A stretch of 58,841 bases of DNA from an uncultured Bacteroidales bacterium (GCA_934725285.1 CAKVBK010000001.1:1-58841), one strand, 5' to 3'. Counted from the first letter of the stretch, positions 25,569 through 34,504 are shown. Notes: generated by a model from the sequence alone, not told the origin. Made by a program: numbers and translations.

Positions 25569-28500
25569 ATGAGCAACAGAATCTTACCATCGCTCATCGT
25601 GGCGGTGATCGCCATGGGATGCGCCAGGATACAGCCGGAAACGGCCCCCGTTAAAGATATGGAGACAAGCGTCACCATCAATGTCGCCTGCGAGGAGGAG
25701 ACGGCGACAAAGTCGGCGGCATTCTCCTCGGTCGGGAGCGGCATAGCGGACGTGAACATCTATATCTGGAACGACGGACACCTGATTCATCACGATTACA
25801 TCACTTCCGACAAAGGCGCCATCGCCGTCACCAAAAGTCTTTCCACAGACCGGAGATACGACATATACGCATTGGCGAACATGGGAGGGAAGGTGTCCCC
25901 GTCCTCGGCGGACTGGCGGAGGGACGAGTCCTCCATGGCCACCATCACGGTGACGAGGGACGATGTCGGAAGCGACTTCCCGATGGCCGGCAAGGTGACG
26001 GGGGCAAGGGTGCCCACGGACGGGGCGAGGCTGACCGTACAGGTGCGCAGGCTGGTGTCGAGAATAGCGTTCCGATATTCACCGGACACAGCCCTCGGCG
26101 GCCAGGACCTCTCGGTAACCGGCGTCAGCCTCCGCAATGCGGCGGCGCAGGTCTTTCCGTTCCGTGACAGGTCGAAGGCCGAAAGCACGCTGCCGCGGGA
26201 CGACCACGCCTCCTCATCTGACATCGAGACTCTCAACAGGGGCGGCGAGGTGTTCTTCTACGCGTTCGAGAACTGCCGGGGCGACCTCCTTCCGGGGAAC
26301 GACGACCCATGGGAGAAGGTGCCGGACAACATCACCTCCGACGATCCGGACCTCTTCATCTATGTGGAGGTGAGCTGCGGGATGTCAGGAGACGGAGTCA
26401 TTGGCGGGGAGGCCACATACAGGTTCTTCCCCGGATCCGACAACGTGTCAAACTTCGACCTTGTCCGCAACACGGGCTACACCATCACGCTGTGCCCGAC
26501 GCTTGACGGACTGGACAGGACATCGTGGAAGATCGACGTGGACATGTGGTACACCGGGAACGCCCTTGCGAGCCTCAAGTATGTCACGGGGCTGCACCCT
26601 CTGACGGACTGCTATGTCGGTGAGGTTCTCCAGTACAGGCTCTCGGATGTCGCGCAGAGCCTCTCGGACTATTTCGGCGGCTCGCTCTCCGCTGTGCGCT
26701 CTGGCATGAGGCTGACATGCGAAAGCGGTGACGGGACGACCCTCGCGACGTTCGGCGGGGATATGGCCGTGTCCGGGGCGGATATAACAGGAATAGACAT
26801 CACGGCGGTGAAGGCCGGTACAGGGAACCTGTGGCTCTGTTCCGGCTCAGGGCAGAGGCTTGTCCGGCTCGTTGAGAATGTGAAGGTGTCCAACCCCGCC
26901 ATGGTGCTTAGCTTCGACACGTCAGCGTCGAATGACTGTCCGGAGCCTTGCGACGAGCCGCCGACGGCCGTGATCAACAGTGCCGATCCTCTCCGTCTCG
27001 GCCTCTATCTTTGCGACCGAGACGGGAGGAACCTCCTCACGGACAACGACCGGAACCAATACCGGTTCGACGGCAGCGTCTTTGACTTCAGAACAACCCG
27101 CTCCCTCGGCAGTTTCGGCCAATACATTCCGGACGGCGGCGAGGCGGAGGTGCGCATCGACCGCATCGTCCTGTACGACATGGATCGGGACGGTGCGGAG
27201 GGGCAGCCGTTCTCCGTCTATGAGTACACCGTCAGCAACACAGGTAAGAACATCCAGGCGGGACGCGCCCTCGCGGAAGCATGCTTCACCGCCTATCCGT
27301 TCTCGATGACCCTCTCCGACGCCACAAGCGGCATGAGCTCCAGATATTCCCTCGACGTGACCTACAGGCAGATGGAAGTCAGGACTGATCCGTACGCCAC
27401 CGGGAGCTCCATCATCACCGTCACGAACCCGTCACGCCTGCCGCTCTACCTGAGGGCTTATGAATACACGCGGACAGATTCTCCGGAGAGCAAGATAAAG
27501 AAGCTTGGAACCTCCTATAATCTCAATTCAATAAGTTCTTCCCTGCCGAGCGTAGACATGACATTCTACGGGCTTGTGGGCTATACGGAACAGAACATCA
27601 TAAGCTCACCGGTATACACGATAGCGGATCTCAACTATGGAGGAAGCCAAATAAGCTCCAGCGGAGACGACTGCCTCATAGGCAGGTCACGAATTCCGTT
27701 CCGAGGATTCAACGTCATGAAGAATGTAAATCTGGCACTCACCAGCGCCGCAGAGGCGGGCAGCCTCACCTACGCCGTCATTGACATCACGGCAAGAGGC
27801 TTGAGCGCACAGCATTTCATCGCCAACATGAAAGAGTCCGACAAGCAGGTGTATCCGGGCGGGACGGCGGAAACATATGACGGCTGTTTCGCCGGATGCG
27901 TCCTGTTCTCCAACGGGGCCTTCGTCTCCGGCCCGTCAGCAAACACAGCTTCATCACAGGACGTGTTCCGTGGTGATGGAGGAATCGTCTATTCCCCGTC
28001 AACCATGTATACACTTCAGAATTCGACTGCCTCGCTGACGACATCCACATCCTCCGTGAGCGTGACGGGAGGCACATGCACGTCCAATGTCAACATGAGG
28101 CTGTCGGGCGGCAAGACAACGAGCGTGTCCCTTGTCATGAGGGGATACGGCGAGGTGACGGTCTGGCCGAAGGGCACCTGGGGCAAGACGCAGAGCTATC
28201 TGTGCGGCCCGGACAAGGACTGCGTCACGGCAAGGATAAACAGCGGGTCGGACATATCGTCGGACAACTACAGGCAGTACTCGGAGCTGAAAAGGACCTA
28301 TTCCGCCACGCTCACGCCGGGCTCCACCACAGGCGTCATCCCGATGAAGAGCTTCGTTGACAGCTACATCTTCACGAAGACGGAGAAGGACGCGTACACG
28401 AAACTCAACGGCTCCAACGACTTCCAGCACCAGTATCACCCAATAGACTTCCGTCTGGATCTGACGATACGCACCCAGAAACCAGGGGACGTGTACAAGG

Positions 28501-28691
28501 GACTCATCTATACCGGCTACGCGGACTCCGACAGGGAGGACGTCACCGGAAGGCTCTTCACTGCGACGAACAGGTACTTCAACTCAGACTACAGGTGCAA
28601 CAGCAAGTCGGACGACAACAAGACGACGTTCGAGTTCAAGTGCCACAGGCTCGTCACGTCCGGCATAGGATACTTCGCCGTGATGAAATAG
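25569..28691 (+). CDS. Large DUF4906 fimbrial lipoprotein
   Basis: A 1040-residue lipoprotein (lipobox IAMGC, Cys near residue 18). The first 330 residues carry two fimbrillin-like beta-sandwich domains (ADVNIYIWNDGHLIHHDY, then VRNTGYTITLCPTLDG and SWKIDVDMW). The rest is a long beta-rich region of the type found in DUF4906 proteins, with several CPEPCDEPP-like and serine-rich linkers. Proteins of this size at the end of fimbrial operons are likely tip adhesins or accessory subunits. I start it at the ATG at 25569; the ATG at 25552 is closed by a stop after six codons. A terminator hairpin follows. Confidence 0.75.
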   Translation: MSNRILPSLIVAVIAMGCARIQPETAPVKDMETSVTINVACEEETATKSAAFSSVGSGIADVNIYIWNDGHLIHHDYITSDKGAIAVTKSLSTDRRYDIYALANMGGKVSPSSADWRRDESSMATITVTRDDVGSDFPMAGKVTGARVPTDGARLTVQVRRLVSRIAFRYSPDTALGGQDLSVTGVSLRNAAAQVFPFRDRSKAESTLPRDDHASSSDIETLNRGGEVFFYAFENCRGDLLPGNDDPWEKVPDNITSDDPDLFIYVEVSCGMSGDGVIGGEATYRFFPGSDNVSNFDLVRNTGYTITLCPTLDGLDRTSWKIDVDMWYTGNALASLKYVTGLHPLTDCYVGEVLQYRLSDVAQSLSDYFGGSLSAVRSGMRLTCESGDGTTLATFGGDMAVSGADITGIDITAVKAGTGNLWLCSGSGQRLVRLVENVKVSNPAMVLSFDTSASNDCPEPCDEPPTAVINSADPLRLGLYLCDRDGRNLLTDNDRNQYRFDGSVFDFRTTRSLGSFGQYIPDGGEAEVRIDRIVLYDMDRDGAEGQPFSVYEYTVSNTGKNIQAGRALAEACFTAYPFSMTLSDATSGMSSRYSLDVTYRQMEVRTDPYATGSSIITVTNPSRLPLYLRAYEYTRTDSPESKIKKLGTSYNLNSISSSLPSVDMTFYGLVGYTEQNIISSPVYTIADLNYGGSQISSSGDDCLIGRSRIPFRGFNVMKNVNLALTSAAEAGSLTYAVIDITARGLSAQHFIANMKESDKQVYPGGTAETYDGCFAGCVLFSNGAFVSGPSANTASSQDVFRGDGGIVYSPSTMYTLQNSTASLTTSTSSVSVTGGTCTSNVNMRLSGGKTTSVSLVMRGYGEVTVWPKGTWGKTQSYLCGPDKDCVTARINSGSDISSDNYRQYSELKRTYSATLTPGSTTGVIPMKSFVDSYIFTKTEKDAYTKLNGSNDFQHQYHPIDFRLDLTIRTQKPGDVYKGLIYTGYADSDREDVTGRLFTATNRYFNSDYRCNSKSDDNKTTFEFKCHRLVTSGIGYFAVMK

Positions 28692-28710
28692 GTGCGTCGG
28701 ACAGACATGA

Positions 28711-28760
28711 ATAATCCGTCACCGGCTTCCCGTTAAGGCGGGATGTCAATGACGGATTAT
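28711..28760. terminator. Terminator hairpin between convergent genes
   Basis: ATAATCCGTCA at 28711-28721 pairs perfectly with TGACGGATTAT at 28750-28760, with a smaller internal hairpin (CCCG/CGGG) in the loop. It lies between the end of the rightward fimbrial operon (28691) and the end of a leftward gene (28790), so it may serve both strands. The T-run GTGTTTTGTC is short. Confidence 0.65.
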
Positions 28761-28789
28761 GTGTTTTGTCACTAGAAGGTATCAGACTC

Positions 28790-29503
28790 CTAAAGCTCGA
28801 ATCCGATGGTGAACCTGAGTTCGGGCTTCAGCCTGCCGCATTTCGGGTTCGCGCCACGGACCAGAACGGTGGTCCCGCCCGTCCCCGTAACGACCTCTGA
28901 GTAGCTCGCTGTCGTGCCGTCGCCCATATCGACGCTCACGGCATGGGAGATCCCGCACACTCCGGCGGTGACCCCGAGATAGACGCGGCTGCCTTTCTCC
29001 GCCCGCACCGCCACGCCGGCGCTCAAGGCTGCCCTCAGTCCCTTCCGGAAGGGGGCGATGAGGTTGGGATTGTCGATGTATGTCGTCTCGCCGTTCCAAA
29101 AAGGCTCGTCCGCCGCCTTCAGCACGTTTGACGCCGACATTACGGGACCGCCCCTGAACGACCATCCCAGTTCCGCGGCCAGATATGGGGAGAAGAGGCT
29201 GCCGAGGATGTCGTAGCGGACTTTCATCTGCACCGGGAAGCTCCAGGCGTCGCTCTTTATCATGCGGGACGCAATGGTTCCCGCTCCGATGGCTAAGCGG
29301 TCGCTGACGCGGTAGCCGATCGTGACCTCCGCGGCATAGTCGGTGTGCCCCTTGTAGGCGCGCTCATATACCGGCTCTACGTTCACGATCTCGCCGGTTG
29401 AAAGCGCGAGATCCATCCAGAAACCCTTGCGGGGGGCCTGGGCGGTGGCGGCCAGCCCGATGAGGGCGGCCGTGAGTGTCATAAAAATGCGTCTCATATT
29501 CAT
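28790..29503 (-). CDS. Exported outer-membrane beta-barrel protein
   Basis: A 237-residue protein with a signal peptide (RIFMTLTAALIGLAATAQA) and a barrel-like body: VEPVYERAYKG, TDYAAEVTIGYRVSDRLAIGAG, YDILGSLFSPYLAAELGWS, GVAVRAEKGSRVYLGVTAG and a C-terminal strand ending ELRFTIGFEL with the terminal hydrophobic residue usual for BAM substrates. No named family. It begins 7 nt after the stop of a small membrane peptide and is the last gene of a leftward transcript. Confidence 0.7.
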   Translation of the reverse strand: MNMRRIFMTLTAALIGLAATAQAPRKGFWMDLALSTGEIVNVEPVYERAYKGHTDYAAEVTIGYRVSDRLAIGAGTIASRMIKSDAWSFPVQMKVRYDILGSLFSPYLAAELGWSFRGGPVMSASNVLKAADEPFWNGETTYIDNPNLIAPFRKGLRAALSAGVAVRAEKGSRVYLGVTAGVCGISHAVSVDMGDGTTASYSEVVTGTGGTTVLVRGANPKCGRLKPELRFTIGFEL

Positions 29504-29510
29504 GGTCTTT

Positions 29511-29621
29511 TTAGTCCGGTGTCGAGCCGACGAAGACGGCGGCAAGGAAAAGGACGAGGCCGAAGACAAACTTCAGCGTCCCGAAGACGGACCTGCACAG
29601 TCCGAAAAGCAGATTTCTCAT
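29511..29621 (-). CDS. 36-residue membrane peptide
   Basis: A short gene encoding 36 residues, mostly one transmembrane helix (TLKFVFGLVLFLAAVFVG) after a basic RNLLFGLCRS start. It is preceded 6 nt upstream by AGGAGGG, a near-perfect Shine-Dalgarno sequence, which is rare in Bacteroidota and makes the start convincing. It lies 29 nt after the gene at 29651-30040 and 7 nt before the barrel gene. Function unknown. Confidence 0.6.
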   Translation of the reverse strand: MRNLLFGLCRSVFGTLKFVFGLVLFLAAVFVGSTPD

Positions 29622-29650
29622 AACGAACCCTCCTGTCACTTTCTATTATG

Positions 29651-30040
29651 TCATTCTTCCTTGTGGAAGCTTCTGTATCCGTCGACAAGGGAGCTCAGGC
29701 AGTCCACGGCGTCAGTGACGTCACCAAGGCCGGACCGGAGGGTGCCTTCGGTGAGGCATCCCAGCTCCTCCATCTCAAGGGCCTTCCGGTACTTTGCCTC
29801 GAAGTCCCGGCATTGTGACAGGCTGTCCTTGACGGACCCCTCGACTCCTCCGACCTCCTCCAGACAGAAGAGCGCCTCATCCAGGCTTGCCCGCGCCCTC
29901 TCCAGCTCATTGACGACCGCCTGCGAGTTCTCGTCGGAGGCCCTTCTGTGCGCGGTGCCCACCATCCAGCTCGCCCTGTATCCCGATTGGAGCGCCTCGC
30001 CAATCGTGCTTCCCGCATTTATGTGTTCCTTGTTGCCCAT
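29651..30040 (-). CDS. Helical protein, paralogue of 30248-30625
   Basis: A 129-residue soluble, helical protein of unknown function. Residues 34-129 align with the product of 30248-30625 along the whole length: a shared VxNELxxA segment, an LEEVGG/IEDVLG turn, an SxxxLxQC motif with a conserved cysteine, and a LxSxVxGYR C-terminal signature. The two are diverged tandem duplicates. The predicted heptads suggest a coiled-coil dimer. Confidence 0.65.
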   Translation of the reverse strand: MGNKEHINAGSTIGEALQSGYRASWMVGTAHRRASDENSQAVVNELERARASLDEALFCLEEVGGVEGSVKDSLSQCRDFEAKYRKALEMEELGCLTEGTLRSGLGDVTDAVDCLSSLVDGYRSFHKEE

Positions 30041-30247
30041 ATAGCTTGTCTGTGATGTGCGGACGGACTCCCGGCCGTCGTACTTTTATCAGCTCGCGTC
30101 CGCTTGCGTTCATAAGACAACTAAAACAATACAAATGTAATATAATTATACAACATAAACAAAAATAAGATACAAAATAGTGATAAAATAAATACTATTA
30201 TCAAAAAACGGTGGCCTTTGCGGTCACCGTCCTGGCACATGCCGATG

Positions 30248-30625
30248 TCATCGGTCATCAGAGTCCAGGTATCTGTAGCCTGACACTATGGATCTGAGGT
30301 GTTCCTCTGCGCACTCGGCGCTTGATTCGGCATCCTCAAGGGTTCCGGCCTCGAACCTGTCCAGCCCGGAAAGTACAGCCCTCGCCCGTCTGATGCGATC
30401 CAGATAGCCTTGACATTGCCGCAGGCATTCTTCAGCGGAGACTGTGCTGCCGAGCACGTCCTCTATTTCTCCGACCGATGTCTCCAGCTCGGAAAGCGCG
30501 TACTTCAGCTCGTTGATGACGCGCAGGTCTGTGTCTTCTGAAGCCATTCTGATGGCACGGCAGACGGTCTGATGGCAGGCGGCCCCTTTCCGTGAGGCCG
30601 TCATTAAAACTACATCCTTTTTCAT
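30248..30625 (-). CDS. Helical protein, paralogue of 29651-30040
   Basis: A 125-residue helical protein of unknown function, homologous to its downstream neighbour (shared VINEL, LRQCQGYLDR and LRSIVSGYRYLD elements). I start it at the ATG at 30625 (MKKDVVLM); a longer frame to 30712 runs through non-coding leader sequence. Between the paralogues lies about 200 nt of AT-rich DNA that probably contains a promoter for the second copy. Confidence 0.65.
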   Translation of the reverse strand: MKKDVVLMTASRKGAACHQTVCRAIRMASEDTDLRVINELKYALSELETSVGEIEDVLGSTVSAEECLRQCQGYLDRIRRARAVLSGLDRFEAGTLEDAESSAECAEEHLRSIVSGYRYLDSDDR

Positions 30626-30764
30626 AAATGCTGTTTTGTTTGATTTTTGATTATTGAGATGGACACCGCGTCCTTCTCTTGTCCGTCCATCCTCGTCACG
30701 GCGTACTGTCATGTCGTTTCCTGCACGAAAGGCGGGAATGACTGCAAATTTAGTTCACAATGAA

Positions 30765-30800
30765 CAAGCGTCGCCGCGACATGAATCGCAGCGACGCTTG
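30765..30800 (-). terminator. Terminator-like hairpin
   Basis: CAAGCGTCGC at 30765-30774 pairs perfectly with GCGACGCTTG at 30791-30800, leaving a 16-nt loop. It follows the stop of the leftward gene at 30850-31203 by about 50 nt and would end the YqaJ/recombination transcript before the paralogue genes. There is no strong T-run. Confidence 0.55.
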
Positions 30801-30849
30801 CTTCGCATTCCGGCTGTCCGGAAATGAATTGCGGACCTTGGGAAGTCGG

Positions 30850-31203
30850 CTAACCGACAGGCAGGTCCTCGTCCGTCTGGGCCTTCCTCGGAAGAGGCTT
30901 CAGGTTGCCGATGATAGGGGTGTACTTCTTCAGGGTTTCCGCGGTGAGCTTCATCTCGTCTCTTTTCTTCTTCCCGACGGAGAGCTTCACGAAATGCGTG
31001 TTGCCGTACTGGTTCTCCGACACCTCGCGGACTTCGATGTCCATGTAGATGTGCCCTCCTTTCTCCTTCGCCCCGACGAATATTGACGGGTTCTCCGCCA
31101 CGGGGATCACCACGGTCTGCCGTCCGTTGACGGTCGTGTTGAGCTGCACTCCATTGAGTGCGGACAGGTCGATGCTTCCGACCAGGGTCTGATTGCTTGC
31201 CAT
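30850..31203 (-). CDS. Hypothetical protein of the recombination cluster
   Basis: A 117-residue protein I cannot assign. It is a compact beta-rich sequence (LVGSIDLSALNGVQLNTTVN, TVVIPVAENPSIFVGAKEKG, HIYMDIEVREVSENQYGNTH) with a basic tail. The alternating strands are compatible with an OB or similar small barrel, and its place next to exonuclease and annealing genes would suit a DNA-binding accessory protein, but no conserved motif proves this. Confidence 0.6.
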   Translation of the reverse strand: MASNQTLVGSIDLSALNGVQLNTTVNGRQTVVIPVAENPSIFVGAKEKGGHIYMDIEVREVSENQYGNTHFVKLSVGKKKRDEMKLTAETLKKYTPIIGNLKPLPRKAQTDEDLPVG

Positions 31204-31307
31204 ACCTTATGATTTTAGTTGATAAATTGTTTTTGTGGTCCTGCCCGAGCAGTCGGACAAGACCATGCAAATATAGAAACAAATGCTCAAAGATAATTAT
31301 TATGATA

Positions 31308-32354
31308 CTATTTAAGCAGAAATTTTCTACCCGAGGCCACCTTTGACGAATACGTCTCATACAGTTCCGGCTCGTTCTTGGCGAGAGCCTTCCTGTCGAG
31401 GGTGACGGTCGTCTCCGTCCTGCCGTACCGAGTCCACACGTCGGGATGATCCCTCTGGAGGGCGTCCTCGTCCAGGACTTCCTTGAGCGAGCTCTTCCAT
31501 GTGGCGAGCGTCCTCACCTCCCCGGTCTCGCTGTCGGTGTAGGTAAGCGCTTCGGCCTCGCCTGTGGCTGTCTTCAGGGCGTCGGTAAGGTTGGACTCAC
31601 GCTCCTCCAGCTCCTTGAGGCTCGCGCGGCATTCCTTGAGCGACTTCCAAAGCTCGTAGGTGGTCCTGTCGGCCTCTGCCGAGAGCCCTTTCCTTGACTG
31701 TGGATAGCGCCTGAGGGTATCGGCGGCGTTGGAGTCGGCGGGAGGGACGCCCTTCCCGACATTCTCGTTCCAGAATCTGTCTATCCGTTCGACGAGCGCT
31801 TCGAAGAACGCCCCGTTGAACTCCACCTCCGCACAGTCGAAATGCAGTGTCGGCGCGCCGCTTATCCAGCAGAGAGTTCCTGTCTCCGCGCCGAGTATGC
31901 CCATCTGGTACTGTATCTGGCAGTACCAGTAGTCAGGCAGGTCGTCCTTGTCGACAATCTTCGAGGTGGATTTTATCTCAAGCACGCGGGCGTTGCCGAG
32001 CGTCTGCCCGGACGCGGGAGTCCCCTTGGGCCAGTAGAGTCGGTCCGGGCTCACCCTCAGGTAGTCCCTCTCCGTGTCGACGGCCAGCCAGTCGCCCTCG
32101 GAGGTGATGTCCACGACATTCCCCGTCCTGGCGGCGAACCACTCGGCCACCGCCGGCTCCAGGATGTGTCCGTTGAACATGGCGTCGCTCTCCCTGACAG
32201 GCTCGGACAGCCCCTTCTTCAGGAGGTAGAGCCCGTAGGGCGTCTGGAAAGGGCTGGCGCCCATTATCGTCCCGGCGTCCGACGAGCCGATGCCTTTCTT
32301 TCTCTCCTCAAGCCACTCGTCGTGCGTGGCCGGTCTGATGATTCTGTAGCTCAT
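31308..32354 (-). CDS. YqaJ-type viral recombinase/exonuclease
   Basis: A 348-residue protein of the YqaJ/lambda-exonuclease superfamily. The N-terminal half carries the family blocks: EWLEERKKGIGSSDAGTIMG (residues 13-32), GHILEPAVAEWF, and the catalytic acidic/lysine pair in RVSPDRLYW and VLEIKSTSK, followed by YWYCQIQYQMGIL. The C-terminal 130 residues are a helical extension. This family resects double-stranded DNA ends 5'-3'. With the Rad52-like annealing protein (33764-34486) and the SSB at 42138-42464 it forms a phage-type homologous recombination set that could repair or circularise incoming element DNA. Confidence 0.85.
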   Translation of the reverse strand: MSYRIIRPATHDEWLEERKKGIGSSDAGTIMGASPFQTPYGLYLLKKGLSEPVRESDAMFNGHILEPAVAEWFAARTGNVVDITSEGDWLAVDTERDYLRVSPDRLYWPKGTPASGQTLGNARVLEIKSTSKIVDKDDLPDYWYCQIQYQMGILGAETGTLCWISGAPTLHFDCAEVEFNGAFFEALVERIDRFWNENVGKGVPPADSNAADTLRRYPQSRKGLSAEADRTTYELWKSLKECRASLKELEERESNLTDALKTATGEAEALTYTDSETGEVRTLATWKSSLKEVLDEDALQRDHPDVWTRYGRTETTVTLDRKALAKNEPELYETYSSKVASGRKFLLK

Positions 32355-32370
32355 ATTGTCTTCTGTTTTT

Positions 32371-32685
32371 TTAGTTTAACTTGTCCTTGATGTCATTGTA
32401 GCAGGCGAAATGCACCCTCTCGCTGAATTGTCTGCCGTCGTGCCAGAATGTCTGCCACAGGTCGTCGCTCTCCTCGCCGTCGCCGTAGATTCTAACGGTG
32501 ATGTCCGGGTATTTCCGCGACAGCCTCTCCATGTCCTCCTCAATTCTGTACCATTTGGCGTACACCGCCTCGAAGGCCGACATGTCGCCGCATCCGAGAA
32601 TGTCATCTATGTCCTTCAGCATCAGACCGTACTGCTCTTTCGGCCCATCCTCAAGCGTGATGCTGTATTGTGTGTAGTATCCCAT
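32371..32685 (-). CDS. Hypothetical protein (MGYYT type)
   Basis: A 104-residue soluble protein, acidic, with a MGYYTQYSITLEDG start, a central helix (DDILGCGDMSAFEAVYAKWYRIEEDMERL) and a DITVRIYGDGEESDDLWQTF strand-helix. Related small proteins occur in phages and conjugative elements of this phylum without known function. It sits 16 nt upstream of the YqaJ gene and 11 nt downstream of the next gene in the same transcript. Confidence 0.6.
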   Translation of the reverse strand: MGYYTQYSITLEDGPKEQYGLMLKDIDDILGCGDMSAFEAVYAKWYRIEEDMERLSRKYPDITVRIYGDGEESDDLWQTFWHDGRQFSERVHFACYNDIKDKLN

Positions 32686-32696
32686 ATCTCAGTGTC

Positions 32697-33053
32697 CTAA
32701 AACCATTCTACCCTTATGAAGCCGTTCGACCTGTCAGCCGAGTCCAGCCATCCCCGCAACACTCCTGCAAGGCGCTCCGTCGTATATCCCGCCTCAGCGA
32801 GCCGTCCGACCTCCTCGTCGCCGTATCCGCCCTTTTCTAGGGCCAGCACCAGCGATTCAAGACCTTCCCGGCTCAGTTCCATGACCGTCTCTTCCGAGTC
32901 GCAGTACTCGACTATGCCCCTGCGGACCCCGTCCCTGCCAGTGTACTCGTAGTCGAGCAGCAGCGCGTTCACCGGCCCACAGGTGCCGGCGGAGAAGCTG
33001 CCGCCGCCATACCGCACCTGATATGTGGTGCATACATGTGCTCTGTATCCCAT
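32697..33053 (-). CDS. Hypothetical protein (MGYRAHV type)
   Basis: A 118-residue protein beginning MGYRAHVCTTYQVRYGGG, with a central strand DGVRRGIVEYCDSEETVMEL and a helical C-terminus ending FIRVEWF. No function recognised. It belongs to the compact leftward recombination cluster and has a similar start and size to its downstream neighbour, but the sequences are not clearly homologous. Confidence 0.6.
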   Translation of the reverse strand: MGYRAHVCTTYQVRYGGGSFSAGTCGPVNALLLDYEYTGRDGVRRGIVEYCDSEETVMELSREGLESLVLALEKGGYGDEEVGRLAEAGYTTERLAGVLRGWLDSADRSNGFIRVEWF

Positions 33054-33100
33054 GATTGATTTTATTTGCTGGCCGCCGTGAAAGCGGCCCCGTTAGTAAT

Positions 33101-33751
33101 CTAGCAGTCCTCGAACACCGCGAAGCCTATGCGGTCGCCGTCATCGTCGAGACTGTCGTTGTATATGTCTATCATGTCCCGGAACTCCCGCGAGCGGAAA
33201 AACTCCGCATCCGCTTCGTCAGGGAGGCTGATGTATTCCTTGGCATGCTCCCTCATCAGGGGAATCTCGTCTTCGGAATATACGCAGCCGTCGAAGGTGA
33301 AGGCGGGAAGGTCGGTGTGCCCTTCAGGGTTGTGGCTAAGGCTGAAGTTCCCGAACTCGTCGGTGCAGGACCAGGAGAGGTCTATCGACGGGAACCTTTC
33401 CTGAATCATCACCTCGATGTCCTCCGACCTGTCCCACGCGGATATGGTCGAGAAACGCATCTTGCCGTCCTCATCGACGGAAAACTCCTCCTTCTCGTCA
33501 ACGTCCGGCCCGCAGAAGCAGGGCACGGCGTGGAAGTTCGGGTCGAAGGTGCCGCGGCAGCGGATATGGCCGTTGTCGATCTGCTCCATTGTCATCCCGA
33601 AGGCGGCCAGAAGGTTGCCCATCCAGTAGCGTCCGAAGCTGAGAGGCTTTCCCTCCAAGAGGTTAGGCATCGTGTTGAGTGTGCGGGCGAACTCCTTGAG
33701 TTCGGCCATTTCGCCGGTGGCGATGTAGTTTGTGCAGGCCCAGTTTGGCAT
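33101..33751 (-). CDS. Api92-like protein (ferredoxin-like fold)
   Basis: A 216-residue protein with the opening MPNWACTNYIATGEMAELKEF and, in the second half, WSCTDEFGNFSLSHNPEG, a pattern known from Api92-like proteins carried by phages and conjugative elements. The family is predicted to adopt a ferredoxin-like fold and has no biochemical role assigned. The gene starts 12 nt after the annealing-protein gene. Confidence 0.65.
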   Translation of the reverse strand: MPNWACTNYIATGEMAELKEFARTLNTMPNLLEGKPLSFGRYWMGNLLAAFGMTMEQIDNGHIRCRGTFDPNFHAVPCFCGPDVDEKEEFSVDEDGKMRFSTISAWDRSEDIEVMIQERFPSIDLSWSCTDEFGNFSLSHNPEGHTDLPAFTFDGCVYSEDEIPLMREHAKEYISLPDEADAEFFRSREFRDMIDIYNDSLDDDGDRIGFAVFEDC

Positions 33752-33763
33752 AATGCGTATGGT

Positions 33764-34486
33764 TTAACTGTTTGACGTCTGTCTTCCGGAGAGCCTCATA
33801 AGCTCGTTGAAGTTCTCGTCAGTGATGTTCCACTGCTTGCGGATGGCGCTCTTCAGGACCCATGACGGCTTGTCCTTGGACTTCTTGGCGGCCCAGCTGA
33901 TGAAGGCATTCCAGCGGGGATGCTCGGGATTGAGTTCCGGCAAACCCTTGGGCGGCTCCGGCAGTGCCGGTGCGGCCTGGCGGGCTGGTTTCTCCTCCTG
34001 CCCGGCGGAGGGGCTGGTCATGGTGGCCGTCTGGCTTGAGTACTTCGTGTCGCCGCGTCCGCGGTAGATGTCGGCGCCGAATCCGAGCGCCTTGCACGCG
34101 ACTCCCAGGGCGTCTGTGTAGGCCTTCTTGAAAGCCTCGTCATCCACGAAGAGGCCGTCGTCCGTGCGGATCACGAGCCGGTTGCCTCCCGTGCCGCGGA
34201 TCGGCTTGCTCCATTTGCCGCTCTTGGAGTCCTTCAGATAGAGGTTGATGTCCGTGAACACGCATATCTCGCCGTTCTGGAAGGGCACCTGCTCCTGGCG
34301 CGTGACCTCCGTGAACCATCCTTCCCCGCATACGCCGAAGAGCCTGGTGAGCTGCTCGATTCTCCACATCGGGTCAATCTCCGTCAGTTCCTTTCCCCAG
34401 GAGGACTTGAAAGGCTTGCGCGCATCCTCCGGAACACTCTGCACCTGCTTGAAGATATGCAGGTTGTCTTCGTTTTTCAGTTCCAT
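33764..34486 (-). CDS. Rad52-like single-strand annealing protein
   Basis: A 240-residue protein. Residues 1-140 resemble the Rad52/Sak group of phage annealing proteins: EIDPMWRIEQLTRLFGVCGEGW, then ICVFTDINLYLKDSKSGKWS, GTGGNRLV and DDEAFKKAYTDALGVACKAL with the AxTDALxxACKALGFGADIY signature. A proline-rich linker (residues 155-185) leads to a C-terminal helical module (NPEHPRWNAFISWAAKKS). Such proteins coat single strands and anneal complementary DNA, acting with a 5' exonuclease. It is the first gene after leader repeat A and heads the recombination transcript. Confidence 0.75.
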   Translation of the reverse strand: MELKNEDNLHIFKQVQSVPEDARKPFKSSWGKELTEIDPMWRIEQLTRLFGVCGEGWFTEVTRQEQVPFQNGEICVFTDINLYLKDSKSGKWSKPIRGTGGNRLVIRTDDGLFVDDEAFKKAYTDALGVACKALGFGADIYRGRGDTKYSSQTATMTSPSAGQEEKPARQAAPALPEPPKGLPELNPEHPRWNAFISWAAKKSKDKPSWVLKSAIRKQWNITDENFNELMRLSGRQTSNS

Positions 34487-34504
34487 ATCTCAGTATATTT
34501 AAAG

